Both the position numbers and the translations under genes were made by a program. Below the pieces are notes generated by a model. It saw only the letters and a list, made by a program, of their open reading frames with translations. It had not been told where the DNA came from and did no database searches. Of a stretch of 18,902 nucleotides of DNA, positions 8,468-18,902 are shown one piece after another. Origin of the DNA: Deinococcus sp. (GTDB lineage Bacteria; Deinococcota; Deinococci; Deinococcales; Deinococcaceae); contig NZ_JANYGJ010000174.1 of the NCBI RefSeq assembly GCF_025362455.1, forward strand, positions 1-18,902. The letters run 5' to 3'. The stretch's first letter is position 1; each line of letters begins with the position of its first letter.

Positions 8468-9697
8468 ATGACGGACTCCCCCAAAACCCCGCCCACCTGC
8501 CCCTTTCACGTTCAGAGCACCGAAGCCAGCCAGTCGTTGACCCGGCGAGCCATGACCTCGCCCCCGCTGGCCGGAGGGACGCGGCTCGACGAACGGGGCA
8601 TCTACCGCGTGCAGGAGTTTCAGTCGGTGCGTGACGTCCTGCGCAGCGAGGCGGTGGTCCAGGCCGGATTCATGGCCGAGGCCACCGATCAGCTCGGCGG
8701 GCTGATGAGAAACCGCCCGGTGCTGTTTGCCGACGGCGAGGAGCACCACGCCATGCGCCGCGACACCGCCAAGTACTTCACGCCCGTCCAGGTCGGCGGC
8801 TACGGCCCGATGATCGCCGCGCTGGCCGACGAGCTGGTCGGCGAGCTGGCCACCACAGGCCAGGCCGACCTCGACGACCTGAGCCTGCGCCTGGCGGTGG
8901 ACGTCGCCGCCCAGGTCGTGGGGCTGACCAGCAGCCTGGCGCCGGGCATGGGCAAACGGGTCGGCTCCTTCATTACCGGCGGCGGCGACAGCGAGCCGGG
9001 CAGCGACCAGACCCAGACCCGCATGCAGGCGCTGGCGCAGCAGGCCAACCTGGCGCTGTTCTATATGCTGGACGTCAAACCGGCGATCTTATCCCGGCGC
9101 AAGCGCCGCCGCGACGATTTGATCAGCCACCTGCTCGACCAGGACTACAACGACCTCGAAATCCTGACCGAGTGCATCACCTACGGCACCGCCGGAATGG
9201 TCACCACCCGCGAGTTCATCAGCGTAGCCGCCTGGCACCTGCTGCACGACGCGGAGCTGCGCGCCGACTACGTTCACGGCACCGAAACCCGGCGCATCGG
9301 CATTCTACACGAAATACTGCGGCTGGAGCCCGTCATCACGACCCTCTACCGCCGCGTCGCCCAGGAGCTGCGCGTCGGCGGGCAGACGCTTCCTGAAGGC
9401 AGCCTGATCGCGCTGAGCGTTCAGGGCGCCAACAACGACCAGTCGGTGGTGGGCGAGAACGCGGGCGAGCTGTGTCCGGGCCGCGACCTGCCACGCGGCG
9501 TCCAGGCGCCAGCCATGTCGTTCGGTGACGGCCACCACCGCTGCCCCGGCGCGTACCTGGCGGTCCGTGAGAGCGACGTGTTTTTGCGCAGGCTGCTGAT
9601 CTGGCCGGGCGTTCACATCGTGCGGGAGCCGACGTTGAGCTTCAACGAGGTCAGCAAGGGCTACGAGCTGCGCGGCTTCACCATCGGGATGCGCTGA
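8468..9697 (+). CDS. Cytochrome P450
   Basis: A 409-aa soluble bacterial P450 (heme-thiolate monooxygenase). Hallmarks: C-helix EEHHAMRRDTAKYFTP, K-helix EILRLEP (ExxR), and the heme loop FGDGHHRCPGAYLA with axial Cys359. The N-terminus lacks a membrane anchor. The I-helix reads TYGTAGMVTTREFI: the threonine is present, but the acidic residue usual before it (AGxDT/AGxET) is a valine, which may alter oxygen activation. No ferredoxin or ferredoxin reductase gene is adjacent, so redox partners are encoded elsewhere. Deinococci are known to hold a few P450s, one of which hydroxylates carotenoids (deinoxanthin pathway); I cannot say whether this is that enzyme. It is probably transcribed alone from the leaderless promoter at 8456 and followed by a strong hairpin at 9832. 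Confidence 0.96.
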   Translation: MTDSPKTPPTCPFHVQSTEASQSLTRRAMTSPPLAGGTRLDERGIYRVQEFQSVRDVLRSEAVVQAGFMAEATDQLGGLMRNRPVLFADGEEHHAMRRDTAKYFTPVQVGGYGPMIAALADELVGELATTGQADLDDLSLRLAVDVAAQVVGLTSSLAPGMGKRVGSFITGGGDSEPGSDQTQTRMQALAQQANLALFYMLDVKPAILSRRKRRRDDLISHLLDQDYNDLEILTECITYGTAGMVTTREFISVAAWHLLHDAELRADYVHGTETRRIGILHEILRLEPVITTLYRRVAQELRVGGQTLPEGSLIALSVQGANNDQSVVGENAGELCPGRDLPRGVQAPAMSFGDGHHRCPGAYLAVRESDVFLRRLLIWPGVHIVREPTLSFNEVSKGYELRGFTIGMR

Positions 9698-9831
9698 ACG
9701 TACCTGAGTGAATTCAGCCGCCCGACATGAAGCTCAAGCCCCCCTGCCTGTGGACGGGAGACGGTCTCGCCAGATCGAGCACAGGGATATGAGGTCATGT
9801 CGGTCGCCAGAATACGGGTGACCCCGACAAA

Positions 9832-9870
9832 CAGGGTGGGGAGGCAACCCTTCGGCCCCTCCCCACCCTG
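9832..9870 (+). terminator. Strong hairpin, probable terminator for the P450 gene
   Basis: Perfect 13-bp stem CAGGGTGGGGAGG (9832-9844) with its complement at 9858-9870, 13-nt loop, followed by GATTTTC. The T-tract is short, so termination may be partial. It lies 135 bp past the P450 stop; the opposite strand is followed by TTTGTC. Confidence 0.6.
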
Positions 9871-9880
9871 GATTTTCTGA

Positions 9881-9984
9881 TACTGAATTGATGGATTGAC
9901 GGTGCTGAATTGACGGTGCTGAATTGATGGTATTGAACCGAGCTTGCTAAGTTGGGCCTGCTGAGCTGGGCCTGCCAAACTGAG
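9881..9984. repeat. Degenerate array with a 14-bp period
   Basis: Units in register: 9881-9894 (TACTGAATTGATGG), a short unit 9895-9902, 9903-9916 (TGCTGAATTGACGG), 9917-9930 (TGCTGAATTGATGG), 9931-9944, then 9945-9958 and 9959-9972 (TGCTGAGCTGGGCC type) and a partial last unit. The early units share a GAATTGA core with the array at 2181-2235. Function unknown. Confidence 0.75.
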
Positions 9985-10085
9985 TGCGGAGTTTAGAGCA
10001 GTACTCCGAATTACGCCACGGGGAAAACAGCCTCCCCGCGCCTCCATTCTGCGTCCTGCTCAGTCAAAACTACTCGCTCCGCTCG

Positions 10086-10110
10086 GTCATAAAAAGGGTC
10101 TTTTTATGAC
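10086..10110 (-). terminator. Perfect palindromic hairpin, probable terminator of the ABC permease operon
   Basis: GTCATAAAAAG (10086-10096) pairs fully with CTTTTTATGAC (10100-10110) around a 3-nt loop, 14 bp beyond the permease stop at 10125. The stem itself supplies A and T runs on both strands, so it could act in either direction. Confidence 0.6.
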
Positions 10111-10124
10111 ATCTGCTCTAGAGT

Positions 10125-11015
10125 CTACTTCACGGCGCCGAAGCTCAGGCCGCGCACCAGTTGGCGCTGAGCCACCCAGCCGAAGATGATGACGGGAAAG
10201 ACGGTCAGCACCGCCGCCGCGCTCATCAGCGCCCAGAACAGGCCCTCACCGGTCTTGAAGGTGCTGATGAACACGCTCAGCGGTGTGGCGTTCGAGGTGG
10301 TCAGATTCAGCGCGAAGAACGATTCGTTCCAGGCGAAGATTACCGCCAGCAGGGCCGTCGCCGAGATGCCCGGCAGCGAGAGCGGCAACGCCATGCCGAA
10401 GAATTCCAGCCAGACCGGAGCGCCGTCCACGCGGGCGGCCTCGAAGATGGCGTAGGGAATTTCGGTCATGTAGCTGTGCATCATCCACACCACCAGCGGC
10501 AGATTCATGGTGGTGTACATGATGATCAGTCCGAATTGCGTGTCGAGCAGCTTGAACTCGTGGCCAAACAAAGTAAAGCCCTTGAAAATCAGGTACAGCG
10601 GCACGATCACACCGACGGCAGGCATGAATTTGGTGCTCAACATCCAGGTCAATACGCCCCGTGAGCGCTTGGTGGTGTAAAACGCCAGGGCGAAGGCGGC
10701 GGGCAGGCCCAGCACGAAGGCCAGCAGGGTGCTGCCGAAGGCGGCCACCAGGCTATTGGTCAGCGCCGGAAGGTAGCGCTCGAAGGCGGTCCGGAAGTTG
10801 TCGAGAATCGGGGTATAAGCAAAAACCGGCGGGATGTTAAAGGCCTGCTGCTCGGTTTTGAAGGCGGCCAGCACCATCCACAGAATCGGAAAGAAAAAGA
10901 TGAACGTAATCAGGTAGGTCAGCACCGTCAGAAAACCGCCCAGTACACTGACCGGCGGTTTTTTTGGACTGGTGTTGACGGGAATCTGGAGCCCAGACTT
11001 ATCGATGGTGGTCAT
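10125..11015 (-). CDS. Carbohydrate ABC transporter permease, MalG-type
   Basis: A 296-aa inner-membrane permease with about six hydrophobic segments; the first is LTYLITFIFFFPILWMVLAA (about 32-51). The cytoplasmic EAA loop, contacting the ATPase, reads EAARVDGAPVWLEFFGMALP, followed by the usual GISATALLAVIFAWNESFFA helix. The short C-terminal GAVK ending after LVRGLSFG is the standard form for this family. Its ATG shares one base with the upstream permease stop (TGATG at 11015), so the two are coupled. Together with the polyol-type binding protein upstream it corresponds to SmoG/MtlG. No ATP-binding subunit follows; the operon ends here at a palindromic hairpin, so a shared MsmX/MalK-like ATPase elsewhere is needed. 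Confidence 0.94.
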   Translation of the reverse strand: MTTIDKSGLQIPVNTSPKKPPVSVLGGFLTVLTYLITFIFFFPILWMVLAAFKTEQQAFNIPPVFAYTPILDNFRTAFERYLPALTNSLVAAFGSTLLAFVLGLPAAFALAFYTTKRSRGVLTWMLSTKFMPAVGVIVPLYLIFKGFTLFGHEFKLLDTQFGLIIMYTTMNLPLVVWMMHSYMTEIPYAIFEAARVDGAPVWLEFFGMALPLSLPGISATALLAVIFAWNESFFALNLTTSNATPLSVFISTFKTGEGLFWALMSAAAVLTVFPVIIFGWVAQRQLVRGLSFGAVK

Positions 11016-11956
11016 CAGTGGCCTCCTACCTGCGTGTTGCGGTTAATCAGCCGCAGCATGAAAATCGCCAGAACGTTGGTCAGGATCACCGCGATGACGC
11101 CCGCCGCGCTGCCCACGCCCACGTTGCCTTCCTGAAGCAGACGTTGATACACCGAGAAAGGCAGGTTGGTGGTGGCGATACCGGGTCCACCCGACGTGCT
11201 GGCGTAAATTTCGCCGTAGACCTGCAACACGTTGATGGTTTCGAGCAAAATCACCACTTCCAGCGCCTGGGTCCAGTGCGGCAAGACCACGTAGCGAAAT
11301 TCCTGCCAGTTGTTGGCTCCGTCGAGCCGGGCCGCCTCGATCTGGTCGTCAGGCAGAGATTGCAGACCCGTCAGCAAAATCAACATGGCGAACGGCGTCC
11401 ATTCCCAGGACACCATCACGATGATGGTCGCCAGTGGGTGAGCGGAAAGGTAGTCGACCGGCGTGATGACGAGGTGAAAAATTTTGCCGAATTCCACGAC
11501 GAACCAGCTAAAAAAGCCGAACAGCGGGTTGAGCAGCATGTTCTTCCAGACCACGGCGGTGACCACCGGCATCACCAGAAACGAGCTGATGAGGATAGTT
11601 CGCAGCAGGGCGCGGCCCGCAAAGGGGCGGTTGAGCAGCAACGCCAGCGAGGCGCCCAGCACCAGCGTGATGATGAGGGTACCGCCGGTCAGAATCAGCG
11701 TGTTGAGAATGACGCGCAAGTTGAGCGGGTCGGTCAGGAGATTGACGTAGTTGTCAAAACCGACGAACGGATGGCTCCCGTCAGCCGTGGGCGCCTGGAG
11801 GTTCCAGCGAAAAAAGCTGTACCAGACTGTCAGGAAAAACGGCACCTGGGTGGTCATAATCAGGTACAGCAGCGCGGGCCAGATGAGCGCTGACGGCGTG
11901 AGCTTGAAACCCTGTTTGGGCCTGGGCGGCGTGGAGGTCAGTGGAACAGCGGTCAT
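11015..11956 (-). CDS. Carbohydrate ABC transporter permease, MalF-type
   Basis: A 313-aa inner-membrane permease. The first membrane segment is WPALLYLIMTTQVPFFLTVW (about 29-48), followed by a long periplasmic stretch (FFRWNLQAPTADGSHPFVGF) and five further hydrophobic segments. The EAA loop is EAARLDGANNWQEFRYVVLP. It pairs with the MalG-type permease to form the channel and corresponds to SmoF/MtlF of polyol transporters. The start ATG 11956 has GGGGGTGA a few bases upstream. It is separated by 382 bp of structured non-coding DNA from the binding-protein gene, an unusually large gap within such an operon, so an internal promoter or RNA processing is possible. Confidence 0.94.
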   Translation of the reverse strand: MTAVPLTSTPPRPKQGFKLTPSALIWPALLYLIMTTQVPFFLTVWYSFFRWNLQAPTADGSHPFVGFDNYVNLLTDPLNLRVILNTLILTGGTLIITLVLGASLALLLNRPFAGRALLRTILISSFLVMPVVTAVVWKNMLLNPLFGFFSWFVVEFGKIFHLVITPVDYLSAHPLATIIVMVSWEWTPFAMLILLTGLQSLPDDQIEAARLDGANNWQEFRYVVLPHWTQALEVVILLETINVLQVYGEIYASTSGGPGIATTNLPFSVYQRLLQEGNVGVGSAAGVIAVILTNVLAIFMLRLINRNTQVGGH

Positions 11957-12338
11957 AGGTCACCCCCGGTGAAATACTGGGCGTAAAAGCGCGTGAGGCT
12001 CGGAGCGGTGCAACTGATTCCGGTACGTCCTGGGCTGATAGTGCCCTGGCTTGTGCATCTGGCGGGTGCGTCCAGCATTCGCCTCAACGCAGCCGCCTGT
12101 CAGTGTGAAGCGTAACGTTGTGGCGAGGCCAGCGCACAGAGGCAAACAGGCCGCGAGCCTGCGTTGATCTGGCCTGAAAATAACCTTTCTGAACATGGTC
12201 CCCTGCCGATACGCAAACGGGAGGGAGGGTTAGGAGTCTCCCTCCCGAACACGCAAGTGTTCAACTACCGGCTGGATTGTGGGCTGACCTGCTCTAAGTG
12301 CTCGAATACCAGCCGGGGCAGGAATTACGACTGGGGGC
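11957..12338 (-). other. 382-bp intercistronic region with stacked hairpins
   Basis: No supported gene. The part next to the binding-protein stop can fold into three consecutive stem-loops: CCGGCTGG/CCAGCCGG (12268-12275 with 12309-12316); AACAC-GCAA-GTGTT (12248-12261; on the minus strand the loop reads TTGC); and a 10-bp stem CGGGAGGGAG/CTCCCTCCCG (12218-12227 with 12238-12247). None has a long U-tract. The usual role of such structures between a binding-protein gene and its permeases is to stabilise the upstream message and lower permease expression. The remaining 11957-12217 shows nothing recognisable. Confidence 0.6.
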
Positions 12339-13682
12339 TTACTTCTGGTAGCCGCCGTCCTTGGCGACCTTCTGAGCCGCCGCCTGACCCTGGCTCAGCG
12401 CCTGATCGACAGAGGTCTGGCCGCTGAGGGCTCCGGCCAGGTACTGACCGACCTGGGTGCCCAGCGCCTGGAACTCAGGAATGGCCACGTACTGAATGCC
12501 GGTGTAGGGCACCGGGTCCTTGGTGGCCTTGGTCACGTCGGCCTTGCTGATGGCGCCCAACACCAGGGCGCTGAACGCTCCGGCGGCCTTCTTGTATTCG
12601 GGGTTGTTGTAGGTGCTGACGCGGGTGCCGGGGGGCACGGAGGCCCAGGTGCCCTTCTCCTTGGCGACCAGCGCGATGTATTCCTGGCTGGTCGCCCAGG
12701 TCAGGAACTTGAAGGCGGCGTCCTTTTCCTTGGTGCTCTTGGGAATGGCCAGGTTCCAGCTCCAGTACCAGGCGTTGCCGCGCTTGGTGGAGGCCGACGG
12801 CGCGTTGGCGAAGCCCACCGAGTTCACGATCTTGGAGCTGGAGGGATCGCTCAGGAAACCAGCCGCGACGGTGGCGTCCATCCACATCCCGCACTTGCCC
12901 TGGCTCATCAGGGTCAGGTTCTCGGTAAAGCCGTTGGAGGTCGCGCCGGGGGGGCCGTACTTCTTCATCAGGTCGACGTAGAAGGTCATGGCGCTCTTCC
13001 AGGCCGGGCTGTTGAGCTGGGGCTGCCAGTTGTTATCAAACCAGCGTCCGCCGAAGGTATTGACGATGGTGGTGAACAGCGCCATGTTCTCGCCCCAGCC
13101 GGGCAGGCCGCGCAGGCAGATGCCGTAGGTGCCGCCCGACGGGTTGTGAATCTTGGCCGCGAAGCTCTGGATCTGGTTCCAGGTCGGGTTAAGCGGCATG
13201 GTCAGACCGGCCTTCTTGAACAGGTCTTTGTTGTAGAACGTCATGCTGCTCTCGGCGTAGAACGGCACGGCGAACAGGTTGCCGCCGATGGTCAGCGCGG
13301 TGCGCACGCCGGGCAGGATGTCGTTGACGTTGTAGGCCTTGGCGATCTCCGGGTTCGCGGCGAACATCGGGGTCAGCGGGTCGAGCCAGCCGTTCTTGGC
13401 CCAGATCGGCACTTCGTAGGCGCCGACGGTGGCGACGTCGAAGCTGCCCGCGCCGCTGGCGATGTCAAGGGTCAGCTTCTGGCGCAGCTCGTTCTCGCCC
13501 AGGGTGACCCACTTGACGGTGATGTCGGGGTACTTCTTGTTGAACTCAGGGGTGAGCTTTTGCATCGTCACCATGTCGGGGTTGTTGACCGTGGCGACGG
13601 TGATGGTGCTGGCCGCCAGACTGGTGGTAGCGGCGCTGGAGAGCAGCAGGGCGGCAGAGATCAGGGGAGCGGTGAATTTCAT
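12339..13682 (-). CDS. Polyol-type ABC transporter substrate-binding protein (SmoE/MtlE-like)
   Basis: A 447-aa extracytoplasmic binding protein of the SBP_bac_1 family. A Sec signal peptide is evident (MKFTAPLISAALLLSSAATT, cleavage near SLA-AS); no lipobox cysteine is seen. Mature motifs TITVATVNNPDMVTMQKL, PFYAESSMTFYNKDLF, ICLRGLPGWGENMALF, GGRWFD, GPPGATSNGFTENL and CGMWMDATVAAGF recall the sorbitol/mannitol-binding proteins SmoE and MtlE, so a sugar alcohol is the likeliest ligand; no polyol dehydrogenase gene is in view to confirm it. The start is strongly supported by GGAGGA 3 nt upstream. It is first in the operon, consistent with binding protein being needed in excess, and is divergent from a LacI-family regulator that probably controls it. 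Confidence 0.93.
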   Translation of the reverse strand: MKFTAPLISAALLLSSAATTSLAASTITVATVNNPDMVTMQKLTPEFNKKYPDITVKWVTLGENELRQKLTLDIASGAGSFDVATVGAYEVPIWAKNGWLDPLTPMFAANPEIAKAYNVNDILPGVRTALTIGGNLFAVPFYAESSMTFYNKDLFKKAGLTMPLNPTWNQIQSFAAKIHNPSGGTYGICLRGLPGWGENMALFTTIVNTFGGRWFDNNWQPQLNSPAWKSAMTFYVDLMKKYGPPGATSNGFTENLTLMSQGKCGMWMDATVAAGFLSDPSSSKIVNSVGFANAPSASTKRGNAWYWSWNLAIPKSTKEKDAAFKFLTWATSQEYIALVAKEKGTWASVPPGTRVSTYNNPEYKKAAGAFSALVLGAISKADVTKATKDPVPYTGIQYVAIPEFQALGTQVGQYLAGALSGQTSVDQALSQGQAAAQKVAKDGGYQK

Positions 13683-13843
13683 GGATCCTCCAAAAGGTCA
13701 CGTAGAGCAGTGAACATGAGATGCTGGCGCAGGGCCGTCCACGAGTCAGGGCAGTCGCCACCAGGGGTATCAGGCAAGGCGGCGAGGAACGTGACGGAGG
13801 TGAGAAACCCGTCAGGTTGATTAGCAGATGGACTCGTGCCCAC

Positions 13844-13872
13844 ACACTAGTTCTTTTTTGATCGTTTGTCCA
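13844..13872 (-). promoter_or_regulatory. Candidate sigma-70-type promoter of the ABC operon
   Basis: On the minus strand TGGACA (complement of 13867-13872), a 17-bp spacer and TAGTGT (complement of 13844-13849). Transcription would start near 13837, giving a leader of about 155 nt. The leader contains GACTCGTG (13831-13838) and its complement CACGAGTC (13740-13747), which could pair. An operator for the divergent LacI protein is expected here; TTGATCGTTTG (13858-13868) overlaps the -35 but is not a clean palindrome. Confidence 0.5.
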
Positions 13873-13936
13873 TTTAGACTCGGTATAGAGATGGTCTCGT
13901 GGCCAGTGGCCTCTCAACACCGGCCAGGTCCGCGCC

Positions 13937-13942
13937 TACAAT
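13937..13942 (+). promoter_or_regulatory. -10 box of a leaderless promoter for the LacI-family gene
   Basis: TACAAT (5 of 6 consensus bases) is followed by seven bases and GTG 13950. No ribosome binding site is present. This supports GTG 13950 over the upstream ATG 13899. A second TATAGA box at 13884-13889 is an alternative. Confidence 0.6.
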
Positions 13943-13949
13943 AGCGGGC

Positions 13950-14963
13950 GTGCCAAGCATCACCGACGTTGCCAGACATGCTGGCGTCTCGCCGACCACC
14001 GCCAAACGGGCGATGCGCGAGCCGCACCTGCTGCATCCCGAAACCCTGGAACGGGTCCGTGAAGCGGTGGCGGCGCTGCACTACGAACCCGACCTGCGGG
14101 CCGGGGCGCTGCGGGCCGGACAGAGCCGCACGGTGGGCGTCATGATCGGCTCGATCATCGAACCGTTTTTCGCTCAACTGGCCCGGACGCTGAGCCACGA
14201 GCTGCGCCGGGGCGGCTACAACATGCTGCTGAGCGAAAACGAGTACAAAAGCAAACAGGAACTGACCGAACTGCGGCTGCTCTACGGCCAGCGCATCGAC
14301 GCGCTGATCCTGCGGCCCGGTTACGGCGACGCCAGCCGCGATTATCTGGCGCGGCTGCGGGCACGCGGGGTGTTCATTGCCCAGATCGATTACCGTCTGC
14401 CGGGTGTGGGTTACCCTTCGGTGATGCTCGACAACGCTGGAGCCGTGCGCCAGGGCGTGAGCTACCTGCATGCGCTGGGGCACCGCCGCATCGCCGCCAC
14501 CGGCAAGTACGACCCGCAGATGCATCCGGAGGAGCGCTCGCGTACCTTCCCCGAAGCCATGCGGGAACTCGGCCTGAGCGCCTACCCCGACTACGAGCGG
14601 GTGATGTCTCTGAGCGAAGAGAATGTCTACGCCTACACCCTGGACGTGATGCGCCTGCCCACGCCGCCCACCGCCATCATCGCCCTGACGGGTGCCAGCG
14701 CCCTGGGCTGTTACCGGGCCTTGCAGGAGCTGGGGCTGCGCGTGCCCGCCGACGTGTCGCTGCTGGCCTTCGACAACTACTCGTGGATGAACCTGGTCAA
14801 CCCGGCCATCACCGTGCTGGAGCAGCCGGTGGGCGCCATGGCCCGCGCCGTCGCCAGCATGACCCTCAGCGCCCTGGGCGGCGACACCACCCAGCAAAAC
14901 CTGGTCTTCCCCGCCCGCCTGATCGTGCGCGGCAGTTGCGGCCCGCCGCCGCAGTTGGATTAG
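13950..14963 (+). CDS. LacI-family transcriptional regulator
   Basis: A 337-aa repressor-type regulator. The N-terminal helix-turn-helix is PSITDVARHAGVSPTTAKRA (2-21), followed by hinge YEPDLRAGALRAGQSRTVGV linking to the periplasmic-binding-protein-like sensor (GVMIGSIIEPFF; NEYKSKQELTELRLL; RIDALILRPG; SVMLDNAGAVRQGVSYLHAL; TAIIALTGASALGCYRAL; VPADVSLLAFDNYSWMNLVN). The 337-aa length is standard. The turn/recognition helix VSPTTAKRAMRE replaces the common VSxxTVSRVLN, so the operator sequence may be unusual. It is divergent from the polyol-type ABC operon with 267 bp between starts and very probably senses the imported ligand or a derivative. Start GTG 13950 follows a good -10 at the leaderless distance; the open frame upstream to ATG 13899 looks unrelated to the family. 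Confidence 0.93.
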   Translation: MPSITDVARHAGVSPTTAKRAMREPHLLHPETLERVREAVAALHYEPDLRAGALRAGQSRTVGVMIGSIIEPFFAQLARTLSHELRRGGYNMLLSENEYKSKQELTELRLLYGQRIDALILRPGYGDASRDYLARLRARGVFIAQIDYRLPGVGYPSVMLDNAGAVRQGVSYLHALGHRRIAATGKYDPQMHPEERSRTFPEAMRELGLSAYPDYERVMSLSEENVYAYTLDVMRLPTPPTAIIALTGASALGCYRALQELGLRVPADVSLLAFDNYSWMNLVNPAITVLEQPVGAMARAVASMTLSALGGDTTQQNLVFPARLIVRGSCGPPPQLD

Positions 14964-15319
14964 GACTGTTGCCACTCGGCTGCTGACCGGCGTGCTGTTG
15001 ACGAGCAACCCGCCGAAACTACTTAAATATCTCCTTGTAAAGCTTTAGGTTTACCGAGCGGAGCGGGCAGGCGTGCCCAGGCGGAGGAGTGGCATCCTCA
15101 TAGGTGTCCGTTCACGACGACAGTCCGCTGTGCCCAAGAAGCGGAAGCCCGGAACGTTAGCCAGGACATACTTAGACGCCGAACTACTTCTGATAAACTG
15201 CGATTGGATTTGCCCAGGATGCGGGCCGGGGTGCTTACTCGCTGGCCCAGACCCACAACCGATCAGCCACACGACCGAGCAACTACACCGCCGAGTCAGA
15301 CAAACCGCCAGGGGGCGCC
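14964..15319. other. 356-bp non-coding interval between lacI-type gene and xdhA
   Basis: No supported gene. The first part has a possible promoter, TTGACG (14998-15003) with TACTTA (15020-15025) 16 bp on, then an A/T-rich patch. A mobile-element scar (15052-15165) follows. From 15166 to 15319 nothing is recognised except the purine-rich AGGGGGCG just before the xdhA ATG. The 73-aa and 92-aa open frames across the scar are artefacts of the repeated sequence. Confidence 0.55.
15052..15165 (+). mobile_element. Mobile-element scar (copy 2)
   Basis: The 41 bp at 15125-15165 match 1343-1383 at 36 positions, in the same orientation. Both copies have GCGGGCAGG and TAGGTG words further upstream with different spacing. 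The left boundary is uncertain. A small stem GAGGA/TCCTC lies at about 15086-15101. No transposase is present. The element family is unproven; a TnpB-type IS right end is one candidate. Confidence 0.45.

Positions 15320-18902
<3,583 letters not shown>

Larger units (their letters stand above)
9698..10124. other. 427-bp non-coding interval between P450 and permease genes
   Basis: No supported gene. It holds a GC-rich hairpin (9832-9870), a 14-bp repeat array (9881-9984) and an A/T-rich perfect hairpin (10086-10110). An 8-bp inverted pair, TAGAGCAG (9994-10001) and CTGCTCTA (10113-10120), encloses about 110 bp. The inverted pair could be a small decayed element, but 8 bp is weak evidence. The open minus-strand frame through here is repetitive, not protein-like. 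Confidence 0.6.

Noticed and set aside
6935..8749. 604-aa open frame on the minus strand opposite the phosphotransferase gene
   Set aside because: Composition is that of an antisense shadow in GC-rich DNA (Arg/Gln/His/Gly rich), with no domain motifs, and it crosses well-supported genes.
10073..10087. Word ACCGAGCGGAGCG shared (inverted) with 15053-15065
   Set aside because: Short, partly palindromic GC-rich words of this type are common in such genomes and the flanks do not match.
9994..10120. Small transposable element bounded by TAGAGCAG/CTGCTCTA
   Set aside because: Eight-base inverted ends without target duplication or a second copy in the window are too weak to call.
11960..12196. 78-aa minus-strand ORF between binding protein and permease
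   Set aside because: No homology pattern, no good ribosome binding site and an atypical composition; the interval reads as structured non-coding DNA.

Overview
The window reads as chromosome of a GC-rich bacterium, most likely a Deinococcus. This is inference from three things: very high GC, protein sequences of Deinococcus-Thermus flavour, and several genes whose -10 box sits 6-7 nt before the start codon, the leaderless arrangement common in that genus. No rRNA, tRNA, CRISPR array or intact insertion sequence was seen.

Left part (1-4860): a metallo-beta-lactamase-fold hydrolase (minus); a wrecked luciferase-like flavin monooxygenase gene (plus) whose centre is replaced by a mobile-element scar; an ERF-family single-strand annealing protein (minus) with a 14-bp tandem array at its 5' side; glucose-6-phosphate isomerase pgi (plus); and a PaaG-like enoyl-CoA hydratase/isomerase (minus).

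Middle (4961-8386): a tightly overlapping operon of an ACAD10/11-type acyl-CoA dehydrogenase, a short-chain dehydrogenase and an APH-type phosphotransferase, followed by a small winged-helix-like ORF. This gene set resembles the core of the Pseudomonas lva (levulinate/4-hydroxyacid) pathway, and the animal ACAD10/11 proteins in which APH-like and dehydrogenase domains are fused. It is the best candidate here for a poorly described system. A cytochrome P450 without the usual I-helix acid follows on its own leaderless promoter.

Right part (9698-18902): a 427-bp non-coding stretch with a second 14-bp array and two hairpins; a minus-strand ABC uptake operon (SmoE/MtlE-like polyol-binding protein, then two permeases, with no ATPase) controlled in all likelihood by the divergent LacI-family regulator; a second copy of the mobile-element scar; and xanthine dehydrogenase xdhA with the first 679 codons of xdhB, which runs off the window.

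Recurring small-scale structure: 15-bp tandem duplications occur at three places (MBL 5' end, dehydrogenase C-terminus, XdhA linker), each preserving reading frame. Two intergenic arrays with a 14-bp period share a GAATTGA core.
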